From NCBI GenBank assembly GCA_030614915.1, contig JAUXAG010000015.1:1-54793 (forward strand): a stretch of 54,793 bases of DNA. Reading direction: 5' to 3'. Shown in pieces: positions 29,185 through 38,786 of the stretch. Under the pieces are notes generated by a model, which saw only the letters and a program-made list of their open reading frames with translations, searched no databases and was not told where the DNA came from. Source of the stretch: Actinomycetes bacterium. GTDB lineage: Bacteria; Planctomycetota; Phycisphaerae; JAACET01. The stretch's first letter is position 1. The number at the start of each line of letters is the position of its first letter. The position numbers were made by a program, and so were the translations under genes.

Positions 29185-29292
29185 TCTACGCTCCTTGAAG
29201 GGTGGCCTTGTCGTCTCCCACAGTCACTTATTATGCCCATTTGCCCGCCAAAGTAAACCCCGCACAGTGCTGCCTCTCGCCTCGCCGAGCGA

Positions 29293-29321
29293 TTGACAGA
29301 CCGCCCAAATTCGGCTAAAGT
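29293..29321 (+). promoter_or_regulatory. Promoter of the tRNA-Met gene
   Basis: Consensus TTGACA at 29293-29298, a 17-base spacer and TAAAGT at 29316-29321. The expected transcript start is about 40 bases before the tRNA. Confidence 0.7.
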
Positions 29322-29367
29322 GTTCTCGTGAATCGGCCTGGCTTCAACTGCCTTGGCCGAGGTAAAT

Positions 29368-29441
29368 GGCGGCGTAGCTCAGTTGGCTAGAGCGGGGGAT
29401 TCATAAGCCCTAGGTCGCAGGTTCAAGTCCTGCCGCCGCCA
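29368..29441 (+). tRNA. tRNA-Met (anticodon CAT), elongator type
   Basis: A full cloverleaf fits: acceptor stem GGCGGCG with CGCCGCC (7 bp), D-arm GCTC/GAGC, anticodon loop TTCATAA with anticodon CAT, T-arm GCAGG-TTCAAGT-CCTGC and discriminator A. The CCA end is not encoded. The first acceptor pair is G-C, so it is not a bacterial initiator tRNA, which has a 1-72 mismatch. A tRNA-Ile2 with modified CAT cannot be fully excluded, but the anticodon arm GGGGATTCATAA resembles elongator Met. The anticodon stem has one A-G mismatch next to the loop. Confidence 0.95.
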
Positions 29442-29489
29442 TTTTATACTGGTGGCTCCCTGCGTTTACACCTTTATTAACACGCACTC

Positions 29490-30344
29490 ATGCAACCCCA
29501 CGAATCTATCATAAAGCTTTACCGCCAAGCCCGGCAAAGAAACTTGGACGACTATTCCCGCCACGGCCAACTACTCGATTTAAAAGCTCCTGGACAAGTC
29601 ATTATGACCGGGGACCTGCACGGCCACGAGCGAAACTTCGACAAAATCGTCCGTTTTGCCGCCCTGGCTGATAACCCTGGCCGCCATCTGATCCTCCACG
29701 AGCTCCTCCATGAGCCCCAGACTTCTACTGAGCACTGTTTCTCCTTTCGTTTGCTCGAGCGGGCTCTTCGCTTGCAAAAGGCCTTTCCCCAGCGAGTGCA
29801 TCTACTGCTCGGCAATCACGCCCTTTGCCAAATCTTTGACAAACCCGTGGCCCGGGCCAATGGTAATGCCGTCGGCCGCTTGCGTGCCGGATTGGAACAG
29901 ACCTATGGCCCACACGCCCGGAAGGTCGGCCAGGCCATGGCTGATTTTCTGCTCTCTGAGCCCTTGGCTGCCCGATTGGGTAATCGGATTATGCTGAGCC
30001 ATTCGCTACCCCCGCCGGCCAAGATGGCTCGTTTCGACCCCCGGATTATTTACAAAGATCACTTGGACCACGCTGACCTCCAGCGTGACGGCTCGGCCTA
30101 TTTGCTCCTCTGGGGCAGGCGACAAAAGCCCGAGCAACTGGCTCAACTGGGCCGGGCCTGGGACGTTGACCTCTTCGTCAACGGGCATCAGCCTCAGGAG
30201 ATGGGTTTCACTCTCCATGCTTCCCGGCAGATAATACTCGCCAGCGACAACAGTCACGGCTGTTGCCTGCCCATCGATTTGAGCCGAACCTACACCGCTG
30301 GCACCTTGGCCAAGAGTATAGTCAAGCTCGCAGCTATCGCCTGA
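29490..30344 (+). CDS. Metallophosphoesterase (calcineurin-like)
   Basis: Protein of 284 residues with the metallophosphoesterase motifs in order: VIMTGDLHGHERNFDKI (metal-binding Asp and His at residues 42-46), HLLLGNHAL (GNH motif), IMLSHSLPPP (His) and LFVNGHQPQ (GH). It has no signal peptide, so it is cytoplasmic. The motif pattern resembles Ser/Thr phosphatase-like or Ap4A hydrolase-like proteins; the substrate cannot be told. It starts 48 bases after the tRNA gene and may use the tRNA promoter or one of its own. Confidence 0.82.
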   Translation: MQPHESIIKLYRQARQRNLDDYSRHGQLLDLKAPGQVIMTGDLHGHERNFDKIVRFAALADNPGRHLILHELLHEPQTSTEHCFSFRLLERALRLQKAFPQRVHLLLGNHALCQIFDKPVARANGNAVGRLRAGLEQTYGPHARKVGQAMADFLLSEPLAARLGNRIMLSHSLPPPAKMARFDPRIIYKDHLDHADLQRDGSAYLLLWGRRQKPEQLAQLGRAWDVDLFVNGHQPQEMGFTLHASRQIILASDNSHGCCLPIDLSRTYTAGTLAKSIVKLAAIA

Positions 30345-30474
30345 TGTCTGGCAATCCCCTATCTTTTTTTGCTGGCTTCTAGCCGTCCCTTTGAGGATGA
30401 TAACCTCCAGAGCTGCCGTCCGTTCTGGACCCTGGCTGAATTGAAAATGTCCTCGAGCCTTTAGGATCGTTCCC

Positions 30475-31068
30475 ATGTCTGAAAACAGCGGTGAAAACAT
30501 GGACCTGTCGAGCATGACCAAGGCCGTCCGCGAATTGCTTATTGCTCTGGGAGAGGATCCCGACCGCCCCGGTTTGGCTGGCACGCCTGGCCGGGTCGCT
30601 CGAATGTACGGCGAATTATTCCAGGGCCTGCACGCCGACGCCCGCGAGCACCTGACCCATTATTTCCAGGAGGATTACGACGAAATAGTCTGTCTGCGCA
30701 ACATTCCCTTTCACTCCATTTGCGAGCATCATCTGATGCCTTTCCTCGGCCACGCCCACGTCGCCTACTTGCCGGACAAGAGGGTTGTCGGCGTCTCCAA
30801 GCTGGCCAGGGTCATTGACACCCTTGCTCATCAGCCCCAGGTCCAGGAACGGCTCACCAAGCAGATTGCCGACCTCCTCCACGAAGAGCTCCAGGCCCGC
30901 GGAGTTGCGGTAATGATGGAAGCCACCCATACTTGCATGACTATTCGCGGCGTGCACAAACCGGGCTCGATTATGGTTACCTCCGCTATTCGCGGCCTGT
31001 TCCGCACCAACCTGGCCAGCCGCAATGAGGTTATGTCCCTGCTCCGCGGCCACACTTCCGAGCTCTAA
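30475..31068 (+). CDS. folE: GTP cyclohydrolase I
   Basis: First enzyme of tetrahydrofolate (and queuosine) synthesis; it converts GTP to 7,8-dihydroneopterin triphosphate. The 197 residues are the normal size. Motifs: LGEDPDRPGLAGTPGRVARMY, IPFHSICEHHLMPFLGHAHVAYLPD with Zn-binding Cys and His, VVGVSKLARVID, and ATHTCMTIRGVHKPGSIMVTSAIRG with the third zinc ligand Cys. Its stop overlaps the stop region of the convergent membrane-protein gene by 4 bases. Confidence 0.97.
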   Translation: MSENSGENMDLSSMTKAVRELLIALGEDPDRPGLAGTPGRVARMYGELFQGLHADAREHLTHYFQEDYDEIVCLRNIPFHSICEHHLMPFLGHAHVAYLPDKRVVGVSKLARVIDTLAHQPQVQERLTKQIADLLHEELQARGVAVMMEATHTCMTIRGVHKPGSIMVTSAIRGLFRTNLASRNEVMSLLRGHTSEL

Positions 31069-31751
31069 GTTCTGCCTGTTTGCGGATTGTCCCCGGTTAA
31101 ATACTCAGCCAATTCGTTGGCTAGCCCCCTGAGTTGCCGATATTTGCCTGCCTTGAGCTTGCCCGGCGCATAAAGCGCCAAAACACCGTCCTGCACTTCC
31201 AGGCTCGTCTGCTCGCACTGCCTGAGATTCTGAAGCATTTCCTCGCTGATGTAGTCCTGAGCAAATCCGGCACTCTCGCAGAACACCGTATACCCCTGCT
31301 GGTCAGTTATACCCGGCAGCTTGATTTGGTCCATACCGGACAGATTATATTGCCGCCTCCCAGGAGCCCTTAGCTGAACCAGCAGTCCCGGCAGATTCCG
31401 GCTCACTTGTATTATTACTACGCTGAACTGCTGCGTGCGCCGGTCCTGGCCCAGGCCGGTCTCGTAGAGATAGTCGAACAGGCGCAGTTGACGGCCCTGA
31501 TGGTGCCCGATCATCACATTCCGGGCCCGACGGGCATGCCCCTGCCTGAATAGATACATCTGCTCATAACGCTGGGGCAGACCCAGAGGGTCCCGGCTGA
31601 ACAACTGGAGGTTCAGTTCGCCGGCCAATCCTGCCAGCCTGATGCTCCGGCAGCGCTGCCCCGTGCTCACCAATAGCCAGATCACTATCAGCGCCAAAAA
31701 GAAATACGTCAGCGGCGAAAGCCAATAGGCTATATCCGGAATAATCGCCAT
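31065..31751 (-). CDS. Putative single-pass membrane protein, unknown function
   Basis: Protein of 228 residues with one N-terminal transmembrane helix (YWLSPLTYFFLALIVIWLLVSTG), then a soluble domain with mixed alpha/beta character (FSVVIIQVSRNLPGLLVQLRAPG; LEVQDGVLALYAPGKLKAGKYRQL). I do not recognise a family. It follows the CYTH-protein gene by 26 bases on the same strand, so it probably ends the leuS-CYTH transcript. It resembles small planctomycete membrane proteins of unknown role only in general features. Confidence 0.65.
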   Translation of the reverse strand: MAIIPDIAYWLSPLTYFFLALIVIWLLVSTGQRCRSIRLAGLAGELNLQLFSRDPLGLPQRYEQMYLFRQGHARRARNVMIGHHQGRQLRLFDYLYETGLGQDRRTQQFSVVIIQVSRNLPGLLVQLRAPGRRQYNLSGMDQIKLPGITDQQGYTVFCESAGFAQDYISEEMLQNLRQCEQTSLEVQDGVLALYAPGKLKAGKYRQLRGLANELAEYLTGDNPQTGRT

Positions 31752-31777
31752 GGATAATCTCTGCCTTCAAAACCCCC

Positions 31778-32326
31778 TTAGCCGAAACGAATTTCCCGAC
31801 TGCTGTTGCCCGTGTGCTCGAGGTGATCCTGCAGCAATATCGGATACGGCGTTGCTATCAGATTGGCCTTGTCAAGCCCCAGCTTACACAATACCTGTCC
31901 TATCGCCGCCTCGCAAGGCCCTTCCACCTCCACGAATGCCCCCAGCAAGGGCAGGCTGTCCAATTCGACCCGGCACTCATCTAGCAGCCAGCTTTGGCGC
32001 CGTTTTTCAAAAAGCAAGCTCTGCCCAAAACCAAGCTCCCCCAGCAAACTTTGCACAGCATCCCCATCTGTTACTTTAATTTGGATTTCTTGCCGCTGTT
32101 TGTATTTGCTTTGCTGGGCCGGACCTTTGTAAGTCAGCACATTCTTCTCGCCAATGCTTCGTAGCCGCAGGGCCCGGTCCGTCCTGAGCAGCTCCCCCTC
32201 AGCTGTGTCGAAGTATATATTCACTTCCAGCCGCTCGCCCTCGCACTTGGCCCCCAGCTTCTTTAACCGCTCCCGCAGAACCTTATGGTCTGTTACCTTG
32301 ATTTTGGCTTCGGTTTCTACGGCCAT
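31778..32326 (-). CDS. CYTH-domain (class IV adenylate cyclase/thiamine triphosphatase-like) protein
   Basis: Protein of 182 residues matching the CYTH fold. The N-terminal ExExK signature is present as E4-T-E6-A-K8. Basic and acidic residues expected inside the tunnel follow: LRTDRALRLRSIG, VLTYKGPAQQSKYKQRQEIQIKV, FEKRRQSWLLDECRVELDSLPLLGAFVEVEG. Members hydrolyse triphosphates or make cAMP; without experiments the substrate is open. It starts 3 bases after the leuS stop, so it is translated in the same operon. Confidence 0.85.
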   Translation of the reverse strand: MAVETEAKIKVTDHKVLRERLKKLGAKCEGERLEVNIYFDTAEGELLRTDRALRLRSIGEKNVLTYKGPAQQSKYKQRQEIQIKVTDGDAVQSLLGELGFGQSLLFEKRRQSWLLDECRVELDSLPLLGAFVEVEGPCEAAIGQVLCKLGLDKANLIATPYPILLQDHLEHTGNSSREIRFG

Positions 32327-32329
32327 GAC

Positions 32330-35122
32330 CTACTTCTTGACCACGATATTCACCACCCGCGGCCGAGCGATTATTAGCTTCACTATTTTCTGCCCCTCGA
32401 TCCGCCCGGCCACCTTGGCCAATGAACGCGCCGCTTCGCTGATAGCCTCGTCGTCAGCGTCGGCTGCCACCCTCATCCGCTCGGTGAGCTTACCGTTGAC
32501 CTGCACTGCCATCTCCATCTCTACTTCGCGGGCCAATTCCTCATCGTATTTGGGCCAGCGATGATACGCCAGACTCTCGTGGTGTCCCAGCCGCTGCCAC
32601 AACTCCTCGGCTATGTGGGGGGCGAACGGCGAGAGCAAGAGCACAAAATCTTCCACCACTTCTCTTGGCCGAACCTTCAGAGGTGTTAGTTCATTGACCA
32701 ACACGATTAGTGCCGTGATGCCCGTGTTGAAGGCCAGGGCCTCAATGTCCGCCCCAACTTTCCTGATCGTCTTGTGCCGCAGCCGATTGAGTTCTTCATC
32801 TGGCTCTACATCCTGGATTGCCCCGGCCAACTCTGCCGTTTCCGGGTCCACCACCAGCCGCCAAGCCCGATGCAGGAAACGGTGCACCCCCGGCACATCG
32901 CGCGTATTCCACGGTTTGGAGACCTCCAGCGGCCCCATGGCCATCTCGTACAGCCGCAAGGTGTCTGCCCCGTATTGCCTGACCACGTCGTCGGGGTTGA
33001 TTACGTTCTTGAGCGACTTGGACATCTTTTCGATGCTCTCGCTCAGTTCTTCTTTGGTCTGCTTGTGATGGACCTTGCCGTCATCGTACTCCACCAGTTG
33101 ATAAGGTACATATGCCCCCCGGCTGTCCCGGTAGCTGAACGAACGAATCATCCCCTGATTGAAAAGCTTCGAAAAAGGCTCGTCTGTACTGACCAGTCCC
33201 AGATCGTAAAGCACCTTGTGCCAAAAACGGGCATAGAGCAGATGTAGCACGGCATGCTCGGCACCGCCCACGTATAAATCCACCGGCATCCAGTAGCGCT
33301 CCTTCTCCTTGTCCCACGCCGCCTGGTCGTTGTGCGGATCGATGAAACGCAGGTAATACCAGCATGAACCCGCCCATTGCGGCATGGTGTGAATGTCACG
33401 CTGATAGATCTTGCCGCCCTGCTGAACTTGCCGCCATTCTTTCGCCCTGGCCAGCGGAGTAACGATTTCATCTGTCGTGCCGGCTTGAGTGTCCGGCTGA
33501 AAGTTTTCCATCTCCGGCAGAGCTACCGGCAAATCGTTCTCATCCACCGCCACAATCTCACCGTCCGCACCGTGCAATACCGGGAACGGTTCGCCCCAGT
33601 AACGCTGCCGAGAGAACAACCAGTCCCGCAGCTTGTAGTTCACCGCCGCCTGGCCCACATTCTTCTCGCTCAGCCAAGTGGTGACGTTCTTTTTGAACTG
33701 GTCCGTGCTTTGCCCGTCGAAGCGCCCCGAATTGATGGCCTGGCCGTCCTGAATATAGGCCTCGGCAAAGACCCCGGGATCATTCTTGTAAAGCGGTACA
33801 GCTACCTGCCTGATCCAACTCGTGTCTCCGTCCAGCACCGCCTGGGCGTCCTGAGCGGTTATTCCCCCGATGGTCCCCGCCGCCAGACCAGCCGAACGCA
33901 GCAGCTTCTCCAGCAAATCACTCTGCCCGCGTTTGGCGGCATACTCCTCGTCCAGCAGCCCCCGGACAATTTGTTCGTGCAGCCAACTCGTCGGCGGCAT
34001 GACCACCGCCCGGATCGGCAGATCGAACTGTTTGGCAAACTCGAAGTCCCGGCTGTCGTGGGCCGGTACCGCCATAATGGCTCCGCTGCCGTAGCTGATC
34101 AGCACATAGTCAGCCACCCAGATCGGAATCTCCTCTCCGTTGACTGGATTGACCGCATAGGCCCCCGTGCACACGCCCGTCTTTTCTTTGGCCAGATCCG
34201 TCCGGGCCAGATCGGCTTTTTGCTTGGCCTGGGCACAATATTTTTTAACCGCCTCTCCCCGATCCTCCGTACAGATGAGCTCTGCCAGCGGATGCTCCGG
34301 GGCCAGCACCATGTAAGTTGCCCCAAACAGCGTATCAGGCCGGGTCGTAAAGACCCGCAGCTTATCCGGTTGACCAACCGAACGGGCAACTTGGGCCGTA
34401 GCCCCGCTCAGGGCAAAGTCCACCTGGGCACCTTCGCTGCGTCCGATCCAGTTTCGCTGCATGATCTTGATCGGCTCGGGCCAGTCCAGCTTGTCCAGGT
34501 CTTTCAGCAGCCGTTCGGCATAGTCGGTAATCTTCAGCATCCACTGCTTCATACCCCGCCGTTCCACTGGATGATTGCCACGATCGCTCAGACCCTCCGA
34601 GGTCACTTCCTCGTTGGCCAGCACCGTTCCCAGGGCTGGGCACCAGTTCACGGCTACCTCCGCCTCGTAGGCCAAACCTTTCTTGAACATCTGCAGAAAT
34701 ATCCACTGCGTCCAGCGATAGTAGCCCGGATCTGTAGTGTCTATCTCTCGATCCCAGTCGTAGCTAAAGCCCAGCGACTCGATCTGTCTGCGAAACACCT
34801 CAATATTCTTCCGCGTAGTCTCCCGCGGGTGCGTGCCGCTTTCGATAGCGTATTGTTCGGCCGGCAACCCGAAAGCATCCCAGCCCATTGGATGCAGCAC
34901 ATTAAAGCCCCGCATACGCTTGTATCTGGCCACGATATCCGTAGCCGTGTAACCTTCAGGATGCCCTACGTGCAGTCCTGCCCCGCTCGGATACGGAAAC
35001 ATATCCAGAATGTAGTACTTGGGTTTGCCAGACTTATCCGCTGTAGCGAAAGTCTTGTTTTCCAGCCAGTACTTTTGCCACTTGGCCTCCAAGCCGGCAA
35101 AGTCGTATTTACCTGAGGTCAT
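32330..35122 (-). CDS. leuS: Leucyl-tRNA synthetase
   Basis: Class I synthetase charging tRNA-Leu, 930 residues. HIGH-like motif in [21 protein letters not shown]; editing domain with [20 protein letters not shown]; later [12 protein letters not shown] and [34 protein letters not shown]. The C-terminal anticodon and end domains are complete. The start ATG at 35122 gives the typical [19 protein letters not shown] terminus. A 143-base leader with a long imperfect hairpin separates it from the upstream nucleotidase gene. Confidence 0.97.
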   Translation of the reverse strand: MTSGKYDFAGLEAKWQKYWLENKTFATADKSGKPKYYILDMFPYPSGAGLHVGHPEGYTATDIVARYKRMRGFNVLHPMGWDAFGLPAEQYAIESGTHPRETTRKNIEVFRRQIESLGFSYDWDREIDTTDPGYYRWTQWIFLQMFKKGLAYEAEVAVNWCPALGTVLANEEVTSEGLSDRGNHPVERRGMKQWMLKITDYAERLLKDLDKLDWPEPIKIMQRNWIGRSEGAQVDFALSGATAQVARSVGQPDKLRVFTTRPDTLFGATYMVLAPEHPLAELICTEDRGEAVKKYCAQAKQKADLARTDLAKEKTGVCTGAYAVNPVNGEEIPIWVADYVLISYGSGAIMAVPAHDSRDFEFAKQFDLPIRAVVMPPTSWLHEQIVRGLLDEEYAAKRGQSDLLEKLLRSAGLAAGTIGGITAQDAQAVLDGDTSWIRQVAVPLYKNDPGVFAEAYIQDGQAINSGRFDGQSTDQFKKNVTTWLSEKNVGQAAVNYKLRDWLFSRQRYWGEPFPVLHGADGEIVAVDENDLPVALPEMENFQPDTQAGTTDEIVTPLARAKEWRQVQQGGKIYQRDIHTMPQWAGSCWYYLRFIDPHNDQAAWDKEKERYWMPVDLYVGGAEHAVLHLLYARFWHKVLYDLGLVSTDEPFSKLFNQGMIRSFSYRDSRGAYVPYQLVEYDDGKVHHKQTKEELSESIEKMSKSLKNVINPDDVVRQYGADTLRLYEMAMGPLEVSKPWNTRDVPGVHRFLHRAWRLVVDPETAELAGAIQDVEPDEELNRLRHKTIRKVGADIEALAFNTGITALIVLVNELTPLKVRPREVVEDFVLLLSPFAPHIAEELWQRLGHHESLAYHRWPKYDEELAREVEMEMAVQVNGKLTERMRVAADADDEAISEAARSLAKVAGRIEGQKIVKLIIARPRVVNIVVKK

Positions 35123-35181
35123 AGTTGTTCCCGTCTTCCGCTGGTTCCAACAAGGCTTTGGCCGGATGCAGAGCGAAGTGT

Positions 35182-35223
35182 CCTAACCAGGTCCGTTTTG
35201 CTCACGTGGCAGGACCGATTAGG
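35182..35223 (-). promoter_or_regulatory. Stem-loop in the leader of leuS
   Basis: CCTAA-x3-GGTCC (35182-35194) pairs with GGACC-x2-TTAGG (35212-35223): two 5-bp stems separated by a small internal loop, 17-base apical loop. No T run follows on the minus strand. It may be part of the leuS leader or the 3' end of the nucleotidase transcript; a T-box was looked for and not found. Confidence 0.35.
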
Positions 35224-35265
35224 AAAGACACGAAGTAACCAGAGTAGTTTTGCTCGACAGGGCTG

Positions 35266-36306
35266 TCAAGGAGAAACACCTACTGCAACTGATCGGGCCT
35301 GCTCGAGTTTGCGCCGATATTCTTCCAGCCGCTCGGCGATCTTAGCGTCCGCTTCGACACTCTCGTTTACCGGTATCAATCGGCTGCGGACTTTCGTCAA
35401 TTTCCAGTCCCCATCATCTTCTCGGCTAAAGTCCAGGTCGATCCGCCCCAGATACTCGTAGTATTCACCAGCCTGAACGATGTACACCTTCTTCTGTGCA
35501 GATTTTGCCCCCTTTTTTATTATGACCGGCTCTTTCAGGACTGTGTGAGTGTGCCCGCCGATGATTATGTCCACCCCATTCAGTGTTCCCCCGAGCATAG
35601 TGTCCGCGGGCAGCCCCTGGTGCGAAAGCAGCACCACCAGGTCCGTCTTTCCCTCCAGCTCACCGCCCCATTTTCTGGCCAATTGCAGGTTATCCCCCGT
35701 CCGCAGGTTTCGCGAGGCCGGATGCTTGGGACGAATCAGCGACAGCCCCATCAGGCCGACCCGCAGCGGCCCGACTTTCTTGACCACAAAACTCTCCCCC
35801 ACGGCCTTTTGCCCTTCCTTCTTGAGCTCGAAAATATTGCCCGCCAGAACCGTAAACTTGGCTTCGGCTATCCGCCGTCGCAGATTCTCCAGCCCCCAGT
35901 AGTATTCAGCGTTGCCCAGCACCATGGCGTCGTAGCCCATGCGGTTCATCAGATCAATGTTGGCCCGCCCCCTGTAGCGATTGGTAACCGCATCGCCTTG
36001 GGAGAACTCATCGCCGGCGTGGACCAGCAGTACTCGGCCTGGGTTTTTGCTGCGAATCTCCTTGACCAGCCCAGCGGCCCGGGCAATTCCACCGACACTG
36101 CGTCCCTTTACCTTGTGCGGAGCCAAGTGCCCGTGGCTATCGTTGACGTGCAGGATCACCAAGTGCTCCTGCTGAGCTGTTTGAGGGCTCGTCTGGATGC
36201 CTGCATCGCCTGCCTGCAGGCTCACCGCCGCCGCCCCCCAGACCAGCACCAACACCAGCACCGCCAGTAAGCCCCACAGTCCAGTTATTCGCCGCCAGGT
36301 CTTCAT
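35266..36306 (-). CDS. Exported 5'-nucleotidase-like metallophosphoesterase with altered GNH motif
   Basis: Protein of 346 residues with an N-terminal signal sequence (WGLLAVLVLVLVWGAAAVSLQAG) and a UshA/CpdB-type phosphoesterase domain. Motifs: VILHVNDSHGHLAPH, VHAGDEFSQG, LMNRMGYDAMVLGNAEYYWG, VVLLSHQG, IIIGGHTHTVL. The family motif GNHE(F/D) reads GNAEY, so the catalytic His is Ala; the other metal ligands seem to be present. The C-terminal 5'-nucleotidase substrate domain is missing, as the protein ends after a short helical tail. It may be a binding protein or a weakened hydrolase. It precedes leuS on the same strand. Confidence 0.82.
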   Translation of the reverse strand: MKTWRRITGLWGLLAVLVLVLVWGAAAVSLQAGDAGIQTSPQTAQQEHLVILHVNDSHGHLAPHKVKGRSVGGIARAAGLVKEIRSKNPGRVLLVHAGDEFSQGDAVTNRYRGRANIDLMNRMGYDAMVLGNAEYYWGLENLRRRIAEAKFTVLAGNIFELKKEGQKAVGESFVVKKVGPLRVGLMGLSLIRPKHPASRNLRTGDNLQLARKWGGELEGKTDLVVLLSHQGLPADTMLGGTLNGVDIIIGGHTHTVLKEPVIIKKGAKSAQKKVYIVQAGEYYEYLGRIDLDFSREDDGDWKLTKVRSRLIPVNESVEADAKIAERLEEYRRKLEQARSVAVGVSP

Positions 36307-36502
36307 ATTAATAGGATGCTCTCAATTCCTTTGCTGTTGGCCTGCACATCTGGTCTGCTTATCGACTGGAAAGACACAGCCCACAAGACGTTATGCCTGG
36401 CAATCGTTTATTGGCCCTTGTCTTAGCCGTGTTTTTGCTGTATTAAGGCTTGTTTAACACCTTATACGGTACCGACTTGACTATGGATTAAGGTAGTTGC
36501 CC

Positions 36503-37363
36503 ATGGTCGGCCATGAAATCGTCGAAAAGCAAGTTTTGGCCCCCGATGTGGTCAGCATCCGCCTGCGAGCCCCGCAAATTGCCCGGGTTCGCAAGCCAGG
36601 ACAGTTCATAATCTTACGTATATCCGAGGGCGGTGAACGCCTGCCGCTGACCATTGCCGATGCCGATCCTTCGGCAGGTACTATCCGCTTGATCGTTCAG
36701 GCGGTGGGTAAGACCACCGGCCAGCTTGCTTCGCTCGAACCGGGCCAAGCCATCCGGGATGTAGTCGGCCCCTTGGGCAGACCCACGCATCTGGACAGCT
36801 TCGGCCACGCAGTTTGCATCGGAGGCGGTGTCGGCACTGCCGTGGTCTATCCCATCGCCAAGGCCTTGGCTGAGTTGGGCAATAAGGTTACTGCCATAAT
36901 TGGCGGACGCACAAAGGATTACGTCTTACTCGAGCAGGAACTCAGCCGCTTCGCTCAGCGGGTCATCCCCACCACTGATGACGGTTCCTATGGCCAAAAG
37001 GGCTTTGTCACGGCCGCTTTGAAGGACGTTCTGGACAGCTCCCCCGAACCGCCCGTAAAGGCTATCTATGCCGTTGGGCCGGTCCCGATGATGAAGGCCG
37101 TCAGTGAGCTGACCAGGCCTTACGGCATTTACACCGTGGTCAGCCTTAATCCTATTATGGTCGACGGCACCGGAATGTGCGGCGGCTGCCGGGTCACCGT
37201 CGACGGCCAAACACGCTTCGCCTGCGTTGACGGCCCGGAATTTGACGGCCATCTGGTCGATTTTGACGAGCTGACCGACCGCCTTACCACCTACCGCCAG
37301 GCTGAGGCCCGAGCCGTGCAGCGATATGAAAACCATACGTGTAAATTGAAGGATGAGTCGTGA
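36503..37363 (+). CDS. nfnA: NfnA-type ferredoxin-NADP+ reductase subunit (SudB/PyrK family)
   Basis: FAD- and [2Fe-2S]-containing subunit, 286 residues. The FAD domain shows RVRKPGQFIILRISEGGERLPLTIAD. The NAD domain has CIGGGVGTAVVYPIAKAL, and the C-terminal iron-sulfur motif is GTGMCGGCRVTVDGQTRFACVDGPEFDGHLVDF. The frame is also open from a TTG at 36497, but the ATG at 36503 is better spaced from AAGG. It overlaps the following flavoprotein gene by 4 bases (GTGA). The pair could form an electron-bifurcating NfnAB transhydrogenase or supply reductant to glutamate synthase; the sequence alone does not decide. Confidence 0.88.
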   Translation: MVGHEIVEKQVLAPDVVSIRLRAPQIARVRKPGQFIILRISEGGERLPLTIADADPSAGTIRLIVQAVGKTTGQLASLEPGQAIRDVVGPLGRPTHLDSFGHAVCIGGGVGTAVVYPIAKALAELGNKVTAIIGGRTKDYVLLEQELSRFAQRVIPTTDDGSYGQKGFVTAALKDVLDSSPEPPVKAIYAVGPVPMMKAVSELTRPYGIYTVVSLNPIMVDGTGMCGGCRVTVDGQTRFACVDGPEFDGHLVDFDELTDRLTTYRQAEARAVQRYENHTCKLKDES

Positions 37364-38781
37364 GTTCAAATACCGGTCGTATGACCGCCAAGCAGCGCCT
37401 GGCCATCGAACGGCAGAAAATGCCCGAACGCTCGCCCGACGAGCGTGCCAAGGACTTCAACGAAGTCAATCTGGGTTTCACCGCCGAGTTGGCCAAACTC
37501 GAAGCCACCCGCTGTCTCCAGTGCAAAAAGCCTACGTGCATGGACGGTTGCCCCGTCGGTGTGGATATCAAGAAGTTCCTCGAGCTCGTCGAGGATGGCG
37601 ATTTTTTGGCTGCTGCCGCCCTCATGCGCCAAACCAATTCATTGCCCGCCTTGACCGGCAGAGTCTGCCCCCAGGAAATACAATGTGAAGCCGAGTGTGT
37701 CCGCGGCGTAAAAGGCGAACCCGTGGCTGTCGGTCATCTTGAGCGCTTTATTGCGGATTACGAGCGGGCCGCCAGTGAGCCCGTCAATGTCGAAGTTGCC
37801 CCGCCGACGAATAAGAAAGTAGCTATCGTAGGTTCCGGCCCGGCCGGCCTGACCGCCGCCGCCGATTTGGCCCGCATGGGACACGATCTTACAGTTTTCG
37901 AAGCCTTCCACGCCCCCGGGGGGGTCTTGGTCTACGGTATCCCTGAATTCCGTCTGCCAAAAAAAATCGTTGCTGCCGAGATCGAAAATCTCAAAAAGCT
38001 CGGCGTAAAGATAGAGCTCAATACCATCATTGGCCGCACCTATACCCTCGATGAGCTCTTCGAAAACGGTTTTAAGGCCATCTTCGTAGCCAACGGGGCC
38101 GGCCTGCCAGTCTTCTTGGGCGTCCCCGGCGAAAACCACAAAGGCGTCTATTCCGCCAACGAGTATCTCACCCGCGTCAATCTCATGGGCGCCTATAATT
38201 TTCCCAACTGCGACACCCCCATAATGCGTGGCCGGCAGGTCGCCGTAATGGGTGGCGGAAACGTAGCCATGGATTCCGTGCGCACCGCCAAACGCCTCGG
38301 TGCCGAGAAGGCCACGATCGTCTATCGCCGTTCGGAAAGGGAAATGCCCGCCCGCATCGAGGAGGTCCACCACGCTCGCGACGAGGGTATTATCTTTGAG
38401 ATGCTCACTAATCCGATTCGCATCCTCGGCGACGAAAACGGCTGGGTCTGTGGTATGGAATGCTTGCACATGGAACTGGGCGAGCCTGACGAGTCCGGCA
38501 GGCGCCGGCCCGTCCCCATCGAAGGCTCCAATTTCACCATGGACACCGACGTAGTAGTTGTTGCCGTCGGTGCCCGGGCCAATCCGCTGCTCTCCGGGGC
38601 CACCCCCGACCTCAAGATTAACAAGTGGGGCTACATCGAGGTCGACGAAAACCTCCAAACTTCGATACCCGGAGTCTTTGCCGGTGGAGACATCGTCCGC
38701 GGCTCAGCCACCGTAATCCTGGCCATGGGCGACGGCCGACAAGCCGCCCAGTCCATCGACAACTACCTCAAGGACGGCTGA
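37360..38781 (+). CDS. nfnB: NfnB-type/glutamate synthase small-subunit-like flavoprotein
   Basis: Protein of 473 residues with an N-terminal Fe-S domain (CLQCKKPTCMDGCPVGVDIKKF, then GRVCPQEIQCEAECVRG). An FAD-binding domain follows (VAIVGSGPAGLTAAADLARMGHDLTVFEAF), then GGVLVYGIPEFRLPK and an NAD(P)-binding domain (VAVMGGGNVAMDSVRTAKRLGAE). The C-terminal FAD motif is TSIPGVFAGGDIVRGSATVILAMGDGRQAA. The start is the GTG at 37360 inside the stop of the upstream gene. The tandem with the FAD/NAD subunit is the usual gene order. GltD would be an alternative name; no large glutamate synthase subunit is next to it. Confidence 0.92.
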   Translation: MSSNTGRMTAKQRLAIERQKMPERSPDERAKDFNEVNLGFTAELAKLEATRCLQCKKPTCMDGCPVGVDIKKFLELVEDGDFLAAAALMRQTNSLPALTGRVCPQEIQCEAECVRGVKGEPVAVGHLERFIADYERAASEPVNVEVAPPTNKKVAIVGSGPAGLTAAADLARMGHDLTVFEAFHAPGGVLVYGIPEFRLPKKIVAAEIENLKKLGVKIELNTIIGRTYTLDELFENGFKAIFVANGAGLPVFLGVPGENHKGVYSANEYLTRVNLMGAYNFPNCDTPIMRGRQVAVMGGGNVAMDSVRTAKRLGAEKATIVYRRSEREMPARIEEVHHARDEGIIFEMLTNPIRILGDENGWVCGMECLHMELGEPDESGRRRPVPIEGSNFTMDTDVVVVAVGARANPLLSGATPDLKINKWGYIEVDENLQTSIPGVFAGGDIVRGSATVILAMGDGRQAAQSIDNYLKDG

Positions 38782-38786
38782 CCGGG

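Noticed and set aside
29368-29441. Initiator tRNA-fMet
   Set aside because: The first acceptor pair is a G-C pair; bacterial initiators have a mismatch there.
33377-35116. 579-codon open frame opposite leuS
   Set aside because: Antisense of a firmly identified gene, with no domain character.
35123-35265. T-box or leucine attenuator in the leuS leader
   Set aside because: No T-box sequence, no leucine-rich leader peptide and no terminator with a T run are visible; only one imperfect stem-loop.
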